Origin: DASUWK01 sp036378435
GTDB taxonomy: Bacteria > Chloroflexota > Dormibacteria > Dormibacterales > Dormibacteraceae
Reading direction: 5' to 3'
Assembly: GCA_036378435.1 (NCBI GenBank)
Contig: DASUWK010000055.1
Location: 1-33,231 of the forward strand
DNA length: 33,231 bases
Positions 1 through 6,996 of this stretch are shown in pieces. Both the position numbers and the translations under genes were made by a program. How positions within the stretch are numbered: position 1 is the first letter of the stretch; each line of letters starts with the position of its first letter. Under the pieces are notes generated by a model, which searched no databases, was not told the origin of the DNA, and saw only the letters and a program-made list of their open reading frames with translations.

Positions 1-954
1 CTGGAGCTCACGCGGCGCGGCCACGACCTGACGCTCTACTGCGCCCAGGGCTCGGAGGTGCCGGGTGTCCGGCTCGACGAGGTGCCGGTCGAAGCAGAGA
101 TCTCCGCCGCGCTGGTGCGGCCGGGCGGAACCACAGCCGAGCGCGTGCCGGCCGTGGCGCGGGCGTTTGAGGCGGCCTTCGAGCGTGTGCGCGCCCGCGG
201 AGCAGACGCGGTAACTCAGCACGGGTTTGACGCCGAGGCGTTCGAGCTGTCCGCCGACCTGCCCGTGCTCCACACGCTGCACCTCGGCCCGGTCGTGCCG
301 GCGGTCGTCGAGGCCGCCCGTACGACGGCGGCGGCCGTGGCGGTGCCGTCGCTGACGATGCGCGAGGCGTGGGCGGCCGCGGGGGTTGCCGCCGCGTATG
401 TGCTGCACAACGGCGTCCCCGACTTCGACCCGGGCCCCGTCGAACCCGGCGAGTACGCGCTCATCGCCGGGCGCATCTCGCCCGAGAAAGGCGTCGTCGA
501 GGGCGTCCGCGCCGCTCGGGCAGCGGGGCTGCGCCCGCTGGTGGTGGGCGCGATCTATGACGAGGACTACTTCACCGCTCACGTTGCTCCGCTGCTGGGC
601 GCGGGTGAGCTGCTCCCGGTCCAGCCGCGCGAGCGGCTCTGGCGGATCATGGCGCGCGCGGCTGTGACGCTGATGCCCGTGCGTTGGGAGGAGCCCTTCG
701 GCCTGGTGGCCGCAGAAGCACAGGTCGCCGGCTGCCCGGTGGTCGCCTACCGGCGCGGAGCGCTGCCCGAGGTGATCGCCGAGGGGGTCGGAGGCTTCCT
801 GGTTGAGCCTGACGACTTCGAAGGCTTCGTAGCCGCCATCGAGCAGGCTGCCGGCCTTGATCGTGCCGAGGTTCGGCGAGCCGCTCGTAAGCGGTTGCTC
901 ATGCCGGCTTGCGCGGCGGCTTACGAAGCTGCCCTGGAGGTGGTCGCACGGTGA
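1..954 (+). CDS. GT4-type glycosyltransferase, 5' end outside window
   Basis: The reading frame is open from base 1, and the first residues (LELTRRGHDLTLYCAQGS) match the second helix and strand of a GT-B N-terminal domain, so the true start lies upstream. The C-terminal half carries the family nucleotide-sugar site: a GRISPEKG-like strand, then EEPFGLVAAEAQVAGCPV, with two Glu eight residues apart (the E-x7-E motif), and a GALPEV loop. GT4 enzymes of this kind transfer a sugar from a nucleotide sugar to a lipid, glycan or small molecule; the acceptor cannot be read from sequence. The stop overlaps the next start as GTGA, so it is translationally coupled to the SDR gene. Family call is firm, substrate unknown. 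Confidence 0.88.
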   Translation: MELTRRGHDLTLYCAQGSEVPGVRLDEVPVEAEISAALVRPGGTTAERVPAVARAFEAAFERVRARGADAVTQHGFDAEAFELSADLPVLHTLHLGPVVPAVVEAARTTAAAVAVPSLTMREAWAAAGVAAAYVLHNGVPDFDPGPVEPGEYALIAGRISPEKGVVEGVRAARAAGLRPLVVGAIYDEDYFTAHVAPLLGAGELLPVQPRERLWRIMARAAVTLMPVRWEEPFGLVAAEAQVAGCPVVAYRRGALPEVIAEGVGGFLVEPDDFEGFVAAIEQAAGLDRAEVRRAARKRLLMPACAAAYEAALEVVAR

Positions 955-1577
955 GCCAGCAGCAGGTCGCGGTGGTGACGGGCGGCTCGGGCGGCATCGG
1001 CCAGGCAGTGATCGCAGAGCTCCGGCGGCGCGGCTACGACGCGAGGTCCTGGAGCCGGCACGACGGCGTCGACTGCGGCGAGGAGGACGCCGTCGAGCGT
1101 GCGGTGGCGGCGTTGCCCCGCTGGGACGTGCTGGTCCTGGGTGCCGCGGTGCTGATTCCAGGAGCGCTGACCGAGACGACGCTGCGCGATTGGAACGAAA
1201 CGTTGCGCGCTGGGCTCACCTCTGCGTTCCTCTGCAGCCGCGCGGCGCTGCGTCGGATGGAGAGCGGCGGCCGGATTGTGCTCGTCTCGAGCCTCAGCGG
1301 TTGGATGGGGGCCGAGAAGTTCCCCGGGATGGCGGCCTACGTCGCCGCCAAGGCGGGGCTGACCGGGTTCGGCGAGGCCCTGGCGGTGGAGGCGAAGCCG
1401 CGTGGTATCCGGGTGAACACCGTGAGCCTTGGGTCCGTCCGGACGCCGATGCTCGAGGTGGCCGGCGCGCCGCCGGACCCGGCCTTCGACCCCAACCAGG
1501 TGGCGCCGGTCATCGGCTGGCTGGCGAGCGAGGCGTCCGCGCCGCTGTCAGGCGCGAACCTCCGCGTGGAGCCCTGA
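951..1577 (+). CDS. Short-chain dehydrogenase/reductase (SDR)
   Basis: A 208-residue protein starting with GTG inside a GTGA overlap; GGAGG lies 10 nt upstream (936-940). The Rossmann fold signature TGGSGGIG is at the N-terminus, the catalytic Ser lies in LVSSLSG and the Tyr/Lys pair in YVAAK. The usual NNAG motif after strand 4 is replaced by LGAAV, so the conserved structural Asn is missing. At 208 residues it is shorter than the usual 245-260, with a compact substrate loop after TPMLEV. Oxidoreductase on an unknown alcohol or ketone, NAD(P)-dependent by family. Coupling to the glycosyltransferase suggests a shared sugar or glycolipid pathway (inference). Confidence 0.88.
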   Translation: MSQQQVAVVTGGSGGIGQAVIAELRRRGYDARSWSRHDGVDCGEEDAVERAVAALPRWDVLVLGAAVLIPGALTETTLRDWNETLRAGLTSAFLCSRAALRRMESGGRIVLVSSLSGWMGAEKFPGMAAYVAAKAGLTGFGEALAVEAKPRGIRVNTVSLGSVRTPMLEVAGAPPDPAFDPNQVAPVIGWLASEASAPLSGANLRVEP

Positions 1578-1583
1578 TCAACC

Positions 1584-1605
1584 GGCCCGCGGCCGGCCCC
1601 GGGCC
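1584..1605. terminator. GC-rich hairpin between convergent genes
   Basis: GGCCCG at 1584-1589 pairs perfectly with CGGGCC at 1600-1605 around a 10-nt loop. It sits in the 73-bp gap between the SDR stop and the stop of the minus-strand DUF3618 gene, where a bidirectional terminator is expected. There is no T-run, so intrinsic termination is not proven. Confidence 0.4.
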
Positions 1606-1650
1606 CTATCCGGGCTCGTCGAAGGGACTCCCGGCCGGCCGGGGGGCCGA

Positions 1651-2079
1651 TCACTCGGCCTTCGGCTTCGACTCGTCCCGCCCGGTGACGCGCCGGAGCA
1701 AGATCCCGATCGCGGCCGTGGCCGCGGCGGTGCCGAACGCTCGCGCGGCGGTGACGACAAGCTTCTCGGTGGCCGAATCATCGCGGTCGACCACCTGCTT
1801 GTCGTTGACGTACATGCGCATGGAGGGCAGGCGCAGCCCGGCCAGCTGCCGCGTGGGCACCAGCCGCCGTGCCCGCTCGCCCAGCGTCGGAGGACGTGTC
1901 ATGCGGTAGGCGACGAGACCCACGACCGCGGCACCCGCCAGGGCGCCCGCGATGATCGCCACCTGCATGGTGCGCCGCGCCGCCCGCCGGCCGCGCCGGC
2001 GCAGCTCGATGAGCCGCTCGCCCATCTCCTCGCGGGTCTCGGCTATCTCTTTGGAGAGCTCGTTAGATCGCTGAACCAT
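1651..2079 (-). CDS. DUF3618-type single-pass membrane protein
   Basis: A 142-residue protein with ATG start. Residues 1-35 form a charged amphipathic helix (SKEIAETREEMGERLIELRRR) typical of DUF3618, followed by one membrane segment at about 39-58 (MQVAIIAGALAGAAVVGLVAY) and a basic soluble tail with a second weak hydrophobic stretch near 110-128. Function of the family is unknown. In actinobacterial genomes it is commonly found beside a holin-X family protein, as here: the upstream gene overlaps this one by 37 bp. I infer an envelope-associated role for the pair and nothing more specific. Confidence 0.75.
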   Translation of the reverse strand: MVQRSNELSKEIAETREEMGERLIELRRRGRRAARRTMQVAIIAGALAGAAVVGLVAYRMTRPPTLGERARRLVPTRQLAGLRLPSMRMYVNDKQVVDRDDSATEKLVVTAARAFGTAAATAAIGILLRRVTGRDESKPKAE

Positions 2080-2432
2080 TCTTTTGTCTCACGCATCGAG
2101 TCCATCGTGCGCTGCGGCTTCGCCTTGAACAGCTTGACCCCGATCAGCGCCAGCAGGGCGCCGCCGCCCAGGTAGACGACCCCCCAGCCGAGCGCCACCT
2201 CCCAGTGCCACGGCAGCAGCACGAGGGCGATCACCGGCCCGGCCACCAGCAGGACCACGAACAGCAGCGCGAGGGCGACGAGCAGCAGACCCACGGCGAT
2301 GGCGTTGCGTATCGCCATCTCCTTGAGCTCGGCCTTCGCCAGCTCGATCTCGAGCCGGACCAGGCGCTGCGCATCCTCGACGATCCCGGTCGCCAGGTCC
2401 GCGGTCGATTCCCGCTGGCCGCCCAAACGCAT
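2043..2432 (-). CDS. Phage holin family (holin-X type) membrane protein
   Basis: A 129-residue protein from ATG at 2432. An amphipathic N-terminal helix (DAQRLVRLEIELAKAELKE) is followed by two membrane segments at about 45-70 and 78-100, then a cytoplasmic basic tail. This is the layout of the actinobacterial holin-X superfamily III proteins, which are mostly chromosomal and not phage lysis genes; no phage genes are nearby. A longer reading from GTG 2465 is possible, but a TAGATT box ends 10 nt before the ATG and favours the shorter form. It overlaps the DUF3618 gene by 37 bp. Confidence 0.75.
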   Translation of the reverse strand: MRLGGQRESTADLATGIVEDAQRLVRLEIELAKAELKEMAIRNAIAVGLLLVALALLFVVLLVAGPVIALVLLPWHWEVALGWGVVYLGGGALLALIGVKLFKAKPQRTMDSMRETKEWFSDLTSSPKR

Positions 2433-2442
2433 ACCGCCGCTC

Positions 2443-2448
2443 AATCTA
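2443..2448 (-). promoter_or_regulatory. -10 box for the holin/DUF3618 pair
   Basis: On the minus strand TAGATT ends 10 nt before the ATG at 2432. Transcription would start only a few bases before the codon, giving a leaderless or near-leaderless mRNA. No clear -35 box is visible. Confidence 0.4.
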
Positions 2449-2469
2449 CGACCTGCACCGCCCACTGAA

Positions 2470-2475
2470 TAGGAT
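2470..2475 (+). promoter_or_regulatory. -10 box for the acyltransferase operon
   Basis: TAGGAT lies 10 nt upstream of the TTG at 2486, too close for a normal leader with a ribosome binding site. This suggests leaderless initiation at a TTG codon, or a very short leader. Confidence 0.4.
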
Positions 2476-2485
2476 CGTTTGCGAC

Positions 2486-3349
2486 TTGCCCCTCCTGAAG
2501 AGCAGCTACCTCGCGACCAGCCGCCTCCTCAAAGCCACGCCTGACCCAGTGCTCGAGCCTTTCGTCCGTGCCGGCGGAGGGGCCTGGTTCACGCTGAGCC
2601 GGGGTCAGCACCGCGCGGCGCTCGACAACTATGCGGCTGTGCTCGAGCTGCCGCGGAACCATGCCGACGTGCGCAGCACCGCCAGGCGCGCCTTCTTCAA
2701 CTACGGCCGGATGCTGGTGGACTTCTGCCGCATCGCCAGCCTGACTCGTGACGAGGTCAACAGCCGCTGCCTCTTGACGGGCACCGACGGCTTCGACCGC
2801 GCGCTCGAGCAGGGGCGCGGCATCGTCCTGGCCGTCCCGCACATGGGCTCCTGGGACATGGCCGGCGCCTCGGTCGCCGTGAACGGCTACGACATCCACG
2901 CGGTGGCCGCCACCTTTCCCGGCTCGTTGAACGACGCGATGATCGAGGGCCGCCAGTTCTTCGGCATGAAGGTGATCCCCCTCGGCCGAGGCGCCGTCCC
3001 CGCGGTCAACGCGGTCCTCGAACGCAACGGGATGATCGCGCTGGTCTCCGACATCGCCCATGGCGGCGGTGTGGACGTCGAGATGTTCGGGCGGCGCACG
3101 AACATGGTCGCGGGCCCCGCCTCCTTCGCTCTGCGGACCGGCGCGGCGCTCATACCGGCCTCGGTCTGGTCGACCGGGCCGTCCAGCTACCACGCCCACG
3201 CCGAACCGCCGATCGAGTTCGAGGCGACCGGCGAGCGCCGTGCCGACATCGCGGCTCTCACCCAGAAGCTGGCGCTGGTCTTCGAGCGGCTGATCCGCGC
3301 GCACCCGACCGACTGGTATGCGTTCAAGCCGATCCTGAGGCCGGCTTGA
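2486..3349 (+). CDS. Lysophospholipid/lauroyl-type acyltransferase, copy 1
   Basis: A 287-residue protein of the HtrB/PatA acyltransferase superfamily. The catalytic HX4D motif is H119-M-G-S-W-D124, and downstream come the PGS and GPASF/RTGAALIP blocks that shape the acyl-acceptor site. Such enzymes move an acyl chain from acyl-CoA or acyl-ACP to a lipid or glycolipid on the inner membrane face; in mycobacteria PatA acylates PIMs. The start is TTG, supported by alignment of its first residues with the next gene. It is about 60 percent identical by eye to the following gene, same length, same WYAFKPILRPA ending: a tandem duplication. It opens an operon that ends in pimA and a CDP-alcohol phosphotransferase, so a PIM-like phosphoglycolipid is the likely acceptor. 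Confidence 0.85.
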   Translation: MPLLKSSYLATSRLLKATPDPVLEPFVRAGGGAWFTLSRGQHRAALDNYAAVLELPRNHADVRSTARRAFFNYGRMLVDFCRIASLTRDEVNSRCLLTGTDGFDRALEQGRGIVLAVPHMGSWDMAGASVAVNGYDIHAVAATFPGSLNDAMIEGRQFFGMKVIPLGRGAVPAVNAVLERNGMIALVSDIAHGGGVDVEMFGRRTNMVAGPASFALRTGAALIPASVWSTGPSSYHAHAEPPIEFEATGERRADIAALTQKLALVFERLIRAHPTDWYAFKPILRPA

Positions 3350-4209
3350 AGATCGCCGCGGGGATCTACCACGGGCTGTCGGCCACCCTGCGCGTGCTGC
3401 CTCAGCCGGCGGTGGAGGGCGCCGTCCGGGCCGGAGGCAGCGCCTGGTTCCACCTGAGCCGGGGCCAGCACCAGGCCGCGCTCCAGAATTACGCCGCCGT
3501 CCTCCAGCTGCCTCCAGAGCACCCCGACGTGCGCCGCACCGCGACGCGCGCCTTCCAGAACTATGGGCGCATGCTCGTCGACTTCACGAAGATCGACCGG
3601 ATGACGAAGGACGACGTCCGCGAGCAGTTCACATACGCGGGCACCGAGCACATCGACCGCGGCCTCGAGCGGGGCCGGGGCGTGATCCTCGCCCTGCCTC
3701 ACATGGGGTCCTGGGACATGGCGGGCGCCGCGGCCGGGCTGATCGGTTACGACATCGAGGCCGTGGCGGAGGAGTTCCCGGGGTCCCTTAACGAGGCCGT
3801 CGTGCGCGGGCGTGAATATTTCGGGCTGAAGGTGATCCCGCTAGGCCGTTCCGCCATCCCCAAGCTCATCGAGCTGCTGCGGCGCAACGGCGTCGCGGCG
3901 CTGCTGACGGACATCTCGCGAGGTCGCGGGGTCGAGGTCAGCATGTTCGACCACCGCGTGGAGCTTGCCGCCGGTCCGGCCTCGCTCTCCGTCCGCACCG
4001 GCGCCGCGCTGGTCCCGGTGGGCGTCTGGTCGACCGGTCCGTCCCGCTACCACGGCCACGTGGAGCCGGAGCTCGTACCGGTGTCGACGGGCGATCGCAA
4101 GGCGGACATCCGCGAGCTGACGCAGCGTCTGGCCCTCGTCTTCGAGCGCATGATCCGCGCGCACCCAGACCAGTGGTACGCGTTCAAACCCATCCTCAGG
4201 CCGGCTTAG
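3346..4209 (+). CDS. Lysophospholipid/lauroyl-type acyltransferase, copy 2
   Basis: A 287-residue paralogue of the preceding gene, starting with TTG in a TTGA overlap with its stop. HX4D is H119-M-G-S-W-D124, at exactly the same position as in copy 1. Differences cluster in the first 20 residues and in the stretch after the PGSLN block, where acceptor or chain specificity would be set. Both copies keep the catalytic His and Asp, so neither looks decayed. The tight overlap means the two are translated together, which would fit two acylations of one lipid or alternative chain preferences (inference). Confidence 0.85.
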   Translation: MKIAAGIYHGLSATLRVLPQPAVEGAVRAGGSAWFHLSRGQHQAALQNYAAVLQLPPEHPDVRRTATRAFQNYGRMLVDFTKIDRMTKDDVREQFTYAGTEHIDRGLERGRGVILALPHMGSWDMAGAAAGLIGYDIEAVAEEFPGSLNEAVVRGREYFGLKVIPLGRSAIPKLIELLRRNGVAALLTDISRGRGVEVSMFDHRVELAAGPASLSVRTGAALVPVGVWSTGPSRYHGHVEPELVPVSTGDRKADIRELTQRLALVFERMIRAHPDQWYAFKPILRPA

Positions 4210-5076
4210 GTGTGGCAGTACCGCGGCTTCATAGCGCTCCAGTGGGTGATGGAGAGGCTGCCGCGCCGCCTCGGTTACGCCCTCGCGATCGTCGTCGCGC
4301 GCGTCGCGTTCTTGGGGGCGCGGAAAGCGCGCGACCGGGTGATGTTCAACCTGCGCCGCGCAGTCCCGGAGGTGTCGGAGCCCGAATTGATCCGGCTGAC
4401 CTACCGGAACTTCCGCAATCACGCCAAGGCTTATGCGGACCTGATGCGCCTCCCGAGGATGCGAGTCGAGGACCTGCGTCCGCTGCTGGTCACCGAGGGC
4501 GAAGAGCACCTGCAGGCGGCTCTCGAGCATGGGCGTGGCGTGTTCGTCATCTCCGCGCACATGGGGTCCTGGGAGATCGCCGCCGCCACCTGGGCGGCGA
4601 CCCTGTCGCCGGTGTCGCTCTTCGCCGAGGTGCTGGAGCCGCCGGAGATGTACGACTGGTACAAGCGCACTCGCGCGCGGCTGGGGATCAGCGTGCTGCC
4701 GCTGACCCACGGCGGCCTGCGCCAGGTGATGCGGGCGCTGGACGCCAACGAGATGGTGATCACCGCGATCGACCGCGATGTGCTCGGCACCGGACGCAAG
4801 TTCGACTTCTTCGGTCACCCCGCCAGCATTCCGACCGGGCCTATGGACCTGTCGCTGCGGCGCGGCACTCCGATCCTGCCGGTGTGCGTCTACCGCCTTC
4901 CTGACGACCGCTTGAAGGCGGTCGGCTACCCGGCGATCCTGGAGACACCGACCGCCGACCGCGCCGCCGACGTGGAGCGCGTCACGAACCGCCTGCTGCG
5001 CTCGCTCGAGGGGATCATCCGCGAGCGGCCGGACCAATGGCACCTGCCCCATCGGATTTGGGAGGACGGGCCCTGA
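4210..5076 (+). CDS. Lysophospholipid/lauroyl-type acyltransferase, copy 3 (PatA-like)
   Basis: A 288-residue member of the same superfamily, more distant from copies 1 and 2. Its GTG start follows the preceding TAG with no gap. HX4E is H117-M-G-S-W-E122 (Glu instead of Asp, the form common in the family). The N-terminal 50 residues contain a hydrophobic segment (LGYALAIVVARVAFLGA) and the NLRRA-VPE stretch seen in KdtB/HtrB/PatA proteins. Because it is the closest upstream neighbour of pimA and keeps the full N-terminal region, it is my best candidate for the PatA equivalent. The acceptor is inferred from context only. Confidence 0.85.
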   Translation: MWQYRGFIALQWVMERLPRRLGYALAIVVARVAFLGARKARDRVMFNLRRAVPEVSEPELIRLTYRNFRNHAKAYADLMRLPRMRVEDLRPLLVTEGEEHLQAALEHGRGVFVISAHMGSWEIAAATWAATLSPVSLFAEVLEPPEMYDWYKRTRARLGISVLPLTHGGLRQVMRALDANEMVITAIDRDVLGTGRKFDFFGHPASIPTGPMDLSLRRGTPILPVCVYRLPDDRLKAVGYPAILETPTADRAADVERVTNRLLRSLEGIIRERPDQWHLPHRIWEDGP

Positions 5077-5082
5077 CAGCCG

Positions 5083-5088
5083 TAGGAT
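5083..5088 (+). promoter_or_regulatory. Possible internal -10 box before pimA
   Basis: TAGGAT lies 13 nt upstream of the pimA ATG, in the only real gap (25 bp) of this operon. It matches the TAGGAT found before the first acyltransferase gene. A short-leader internal promoter is plausible. Confidence 0.3.
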
Positions 5089-5101
5089 TCCGTTCGCATC
5101 C

Positions 5102-6277
5102 ATGAAGATCGGGCTGGTCTCGCCCTACGACTACACCCACCCCGGTGGGGTCTCGCTCCACATCAAGAACCTGGGCGACTGGCTCCAGCGCCTCGGCCAC
5201 GAGGTCCGGACCTTCGCCCCGACCAGCCGCAAGCAGGCCGAGGACGAGATCCCGAACTTCTACCGGATCGGCCGGGTCTTCTCCGTGCCGGTCAACGACT
5301 CGGTCGCCCGGATCACGCTGAGCTTCCACCTCGCCTCCCGCGTGATGGACATCTGCGCCCGCGAGAAGTTCGACGTGCTCCATTTCCACGAGCCCCTGAT
5401 GCCCGCGCTCCCGATCACGATGCTGCGTCTGTCGCGCAACGTCGGGGCCGCGACCGTGGGCACCTTCCACGCCTTCGCCAAGTCCAACGTCGGCTACTAC
5501 TACGGCCGCCCGCTGCTCAAGCCGTACCTGCAGCGGCTCGACCAGGCGATCGCCGTCAGCCCCGCCGCGCGCGACTTCGTTCGGCAGTACTTCAGCATCG
5601 ACCTGAAGATCATCCCGAACGGGGTCGACGTCGAGAACTTCAGGCCCGGGCACGCCCCCATCCGGCACTTGCGTGACGACCGCGTCAACGTGCTGTTCGT
5701 CGGGCGGCTCGAGAAGCGCAAGGGGCTGCGCGATCTCCTCAACGCCTACGCCGTGATGAAGGAGCGCTTTCCGAAGGCGCGGCTGATCATCGTGGGCGAT
5801 GGGCCCCTTCGCTCGCGGGTCGAGCAGCAGATCTCGAAGGCGCGGCTGCACGACGTCGTCCTTGCCGGCTACGTCCCGGAGTCGGTCAAGCCGCGCTACT
5901 ACGCGACCGCCGACATCTTCTGCGCGCCGGCCACGGGTGGCGAGAGCTTCGGGATCGTGCTGCTGGAGGCGATGGCGAGCGGGGTGCCGGTCGTCTGCAC
6001 CGAGGTGCAGGGCTACATGACGGTCGTCGAACCCGGAGTGGACAGCCTGACGGTGCGGCCGAACCGGCCGGCCGAGCTCGCCCAGACGCTCACGGTCCTC
6101 GCCCGCGACGTCGAGCTGCGCCGCCGTCTGGGCGAGGCTGCGTTGCGCAAGGCGCAGCTTTATTCATGGCGAGAGGTGACAAGCCAGATCCTCTCGGTGT
6201 ATCAAGACGCGAGGCGGGCCCCTCGGTTCGCCGGAAGAGAGACGAATGTTCACGACGCGATTCCAGAAGTGGGTTAG
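5102..6277 (+). CDS. pimA: PimA-like phosphatidylinositol alpha-mannosyltransferase (GT4)
   Basis: A 391-residue GT-B enzyme. The N-terminus MKIGLVSPYDYTHPGGV carries the glycine-rich acceptor/phosphate loop typical of PimA and MshA-type enzymes. The C-terminal domain has FVGRLEKRKGL, then GGESFGIVLLEAMASG with the E-x7-E pair E281/E289 that binds the GDP-sugar. PimA adds the first mannose from GDP-mannose to phosphatidylinositol on the cytoplasmic membrane. The assignment over other GT4 enzymes rests on context: acyltransferase genes before it and a CDP-alcohol phosphatidyltransferase overlapping its end by 32 bp, the same gene set as the mycobacterial pgsA1-patA-pimA cluster in a different order. 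Substrate is therefore inferred. Confidence 0.8.
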   Translation: MKIGLVSPYDYTHPGGVSLHIKNLGDWLQRLGHEVRTFAPTSRKQAEDEIPNFYRIGRVFSVPVNDSVARITLSFHLASRVMDICAREKFDVLHFHEPLMPALPITMLRLSRNVGAATVGTFHAFAKSNVGYYYGRPLLKPYLQRLDQAIAVSPAARDFVRQYFSIDLKIIPNGVDVENFRPGHAPIRHLRDDRVNVLFVGRLEKRKGLRDLLNAYAVMKERFPKARLIIVGDGPLRSRVEQQISKARLHDVVLAGYVPESVKPRYYATADIFCAPATGGESFGIVLLEAMASGVPVVCTEVQGYMTVVEPGVDSLTVRPNRPAELAQTLTVLARDVELRRRLGEAALRKAQLYSWREVTSQILSVYQDARRAPRFAGRETNVHDAIPEVG

Positions 6278-6923
6278 GCGCAACGCCCAACGCCTGGCCA
6301 GGAGGCTGGTCGGGCTGGGCGTGACGCCCAACGAGGTGACCGTGGCCGGGATGCTGGTCACCTTCATCGCGGCCGGGCTCGTGGCCACCGGCAACCTGCT
6401 TCCCGCGGGCCTGGTCCTCGCCTTCAGCGGGACCTTCGACATCCTCGACGGCGCCCTCGCCCGGGCGAGCCGGCTCACCTACAACTACGGCGCCTTCCTG
6501 GACTCGACGGTCGACCGGTTCTCGGAGGGCGCGGTTTACGTCGGCGTGACGATCTACTTCCTCGGGGGCCACGGGGCGCTGCTGAAGTGGCAGGTCCTCG
6601 GGGCGCTGTTTGCGCTCGCGGGCTCGTTCCTCGTCTCATATGTGCGGGCTCGAGCGCAGTCGCTCGGCTACACCTGCGACGTCGGGTTGTTCGCCCGACC
6701 GGAGCGGGTGGTCGCCATCGTGGCCGGGCTGATCCTCGCCGGGCTTGGGTTCACCATCGTCCTGACCTGGGTCGTCTGGGCCCTGGCGGTGCTGACCAAC
6801 TTCACCGTGCTGCAGCGCATCAACGAGGTGTGGCGCCAGGCGCGTGAGGAGCGGCGGATCAGCCGCGAGAAGGCCGCGCTCGAGGTGCCGAAGGGCACCC
6901 GACCGGTGGGACGGGACCTCTAA
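6246..6923 (+). CDS. pgsA: CDP-alcohol phosphatidyltransferase (phosphatidylinositol-phosphate synthase-like)
   Basis: A 225-residue integral membrane enzyme with about six membrane helices. The whole CDP-alcohol phosphotransferase signature is present: D65-xx-D68-G-xx-A-R, then G82-xxx-D86-xxx-D90, the four Asp that bind two metal ions. Family members join CDP-diacylglycerol to inositol-phosphate, glycerol-phosphate or another alcohol. The 32-bp overlap with pimA and nearby acyltransferases suggests the phosphatidylinositol-phosphate synthase that feeds PimA, but a phosphatidylglycerophosphate synthase cannot be ruled out. The C-terminus is charged and ends the operon before a hairpin-rich gap. 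Confidence 0.82.
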   Translation: MFTTRFQKWVRRNAQRLARRLVGLGVTPNEVTVAGMLVTFIAAGLVATGNLLPAGLVLAFSGTFDILDGALARASRLTYNYGAFLDSTVDRFSEGAVYVGVTIYFLGGHGALLKWQVLGALFALAGSFLVSYVRARAQSLGYTCDVGLFARPERVVAIVAGLILAGLGFTIVLTWVVWALAVLTNFTVLQRINEVWRQAREERRISREKAALEVPKGTRPVGRDL

Positions 6924-6944
6924 ACCAGGCCCGCGCCGGCGCAC

Positions 6945-6990
6945 GCCGGGTCACCCGGCTCTTTGAACCCGGCCGGCGCCGGCGCCGGCC
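6945..6990. terminator. Hairpin plus 20-bp perfect palindrome between convergent genes
   Basis: GCCGGG (6945-6950) pairs with CCCGGC (6954-6959) around TCA and is followed by TCTTT, a weak intrinsic terminator for the plus strand. Just after it, 6971-6990 is a perfect self-complementary 20-mer of GGC/GCC steps that can fold as an 8-bp stem with a CCGG loop in either strand. Together they would separate the pgsA operon from the minus-strand propeller gene. Confidence 0.45.
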
Positions 6991-6996
6991 GGTCGG

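Noticed and set aside
2043..2432. Prophage remnant suggested by the holin name
   Set aside because: No other phage gene nearby; holin-X proteins are usual chromosomal envelope proteins in this lineage.
2433..2465. Longer N-terminus (GTG 2465) for the holin-type protein
   Set aside because: It would cross the TAGATT promoter box, and the added residues (Gly/Arg-rich) do not fit the family.
3841..5103. Long minus-strand frame of 420 codons over the acyltransferase genes
   Set aside because: His, Arg and Gln-rich composition typical of an antisense shadow in GC-rich DNA; the plus-strand frames carry conserved catalytic motifs.
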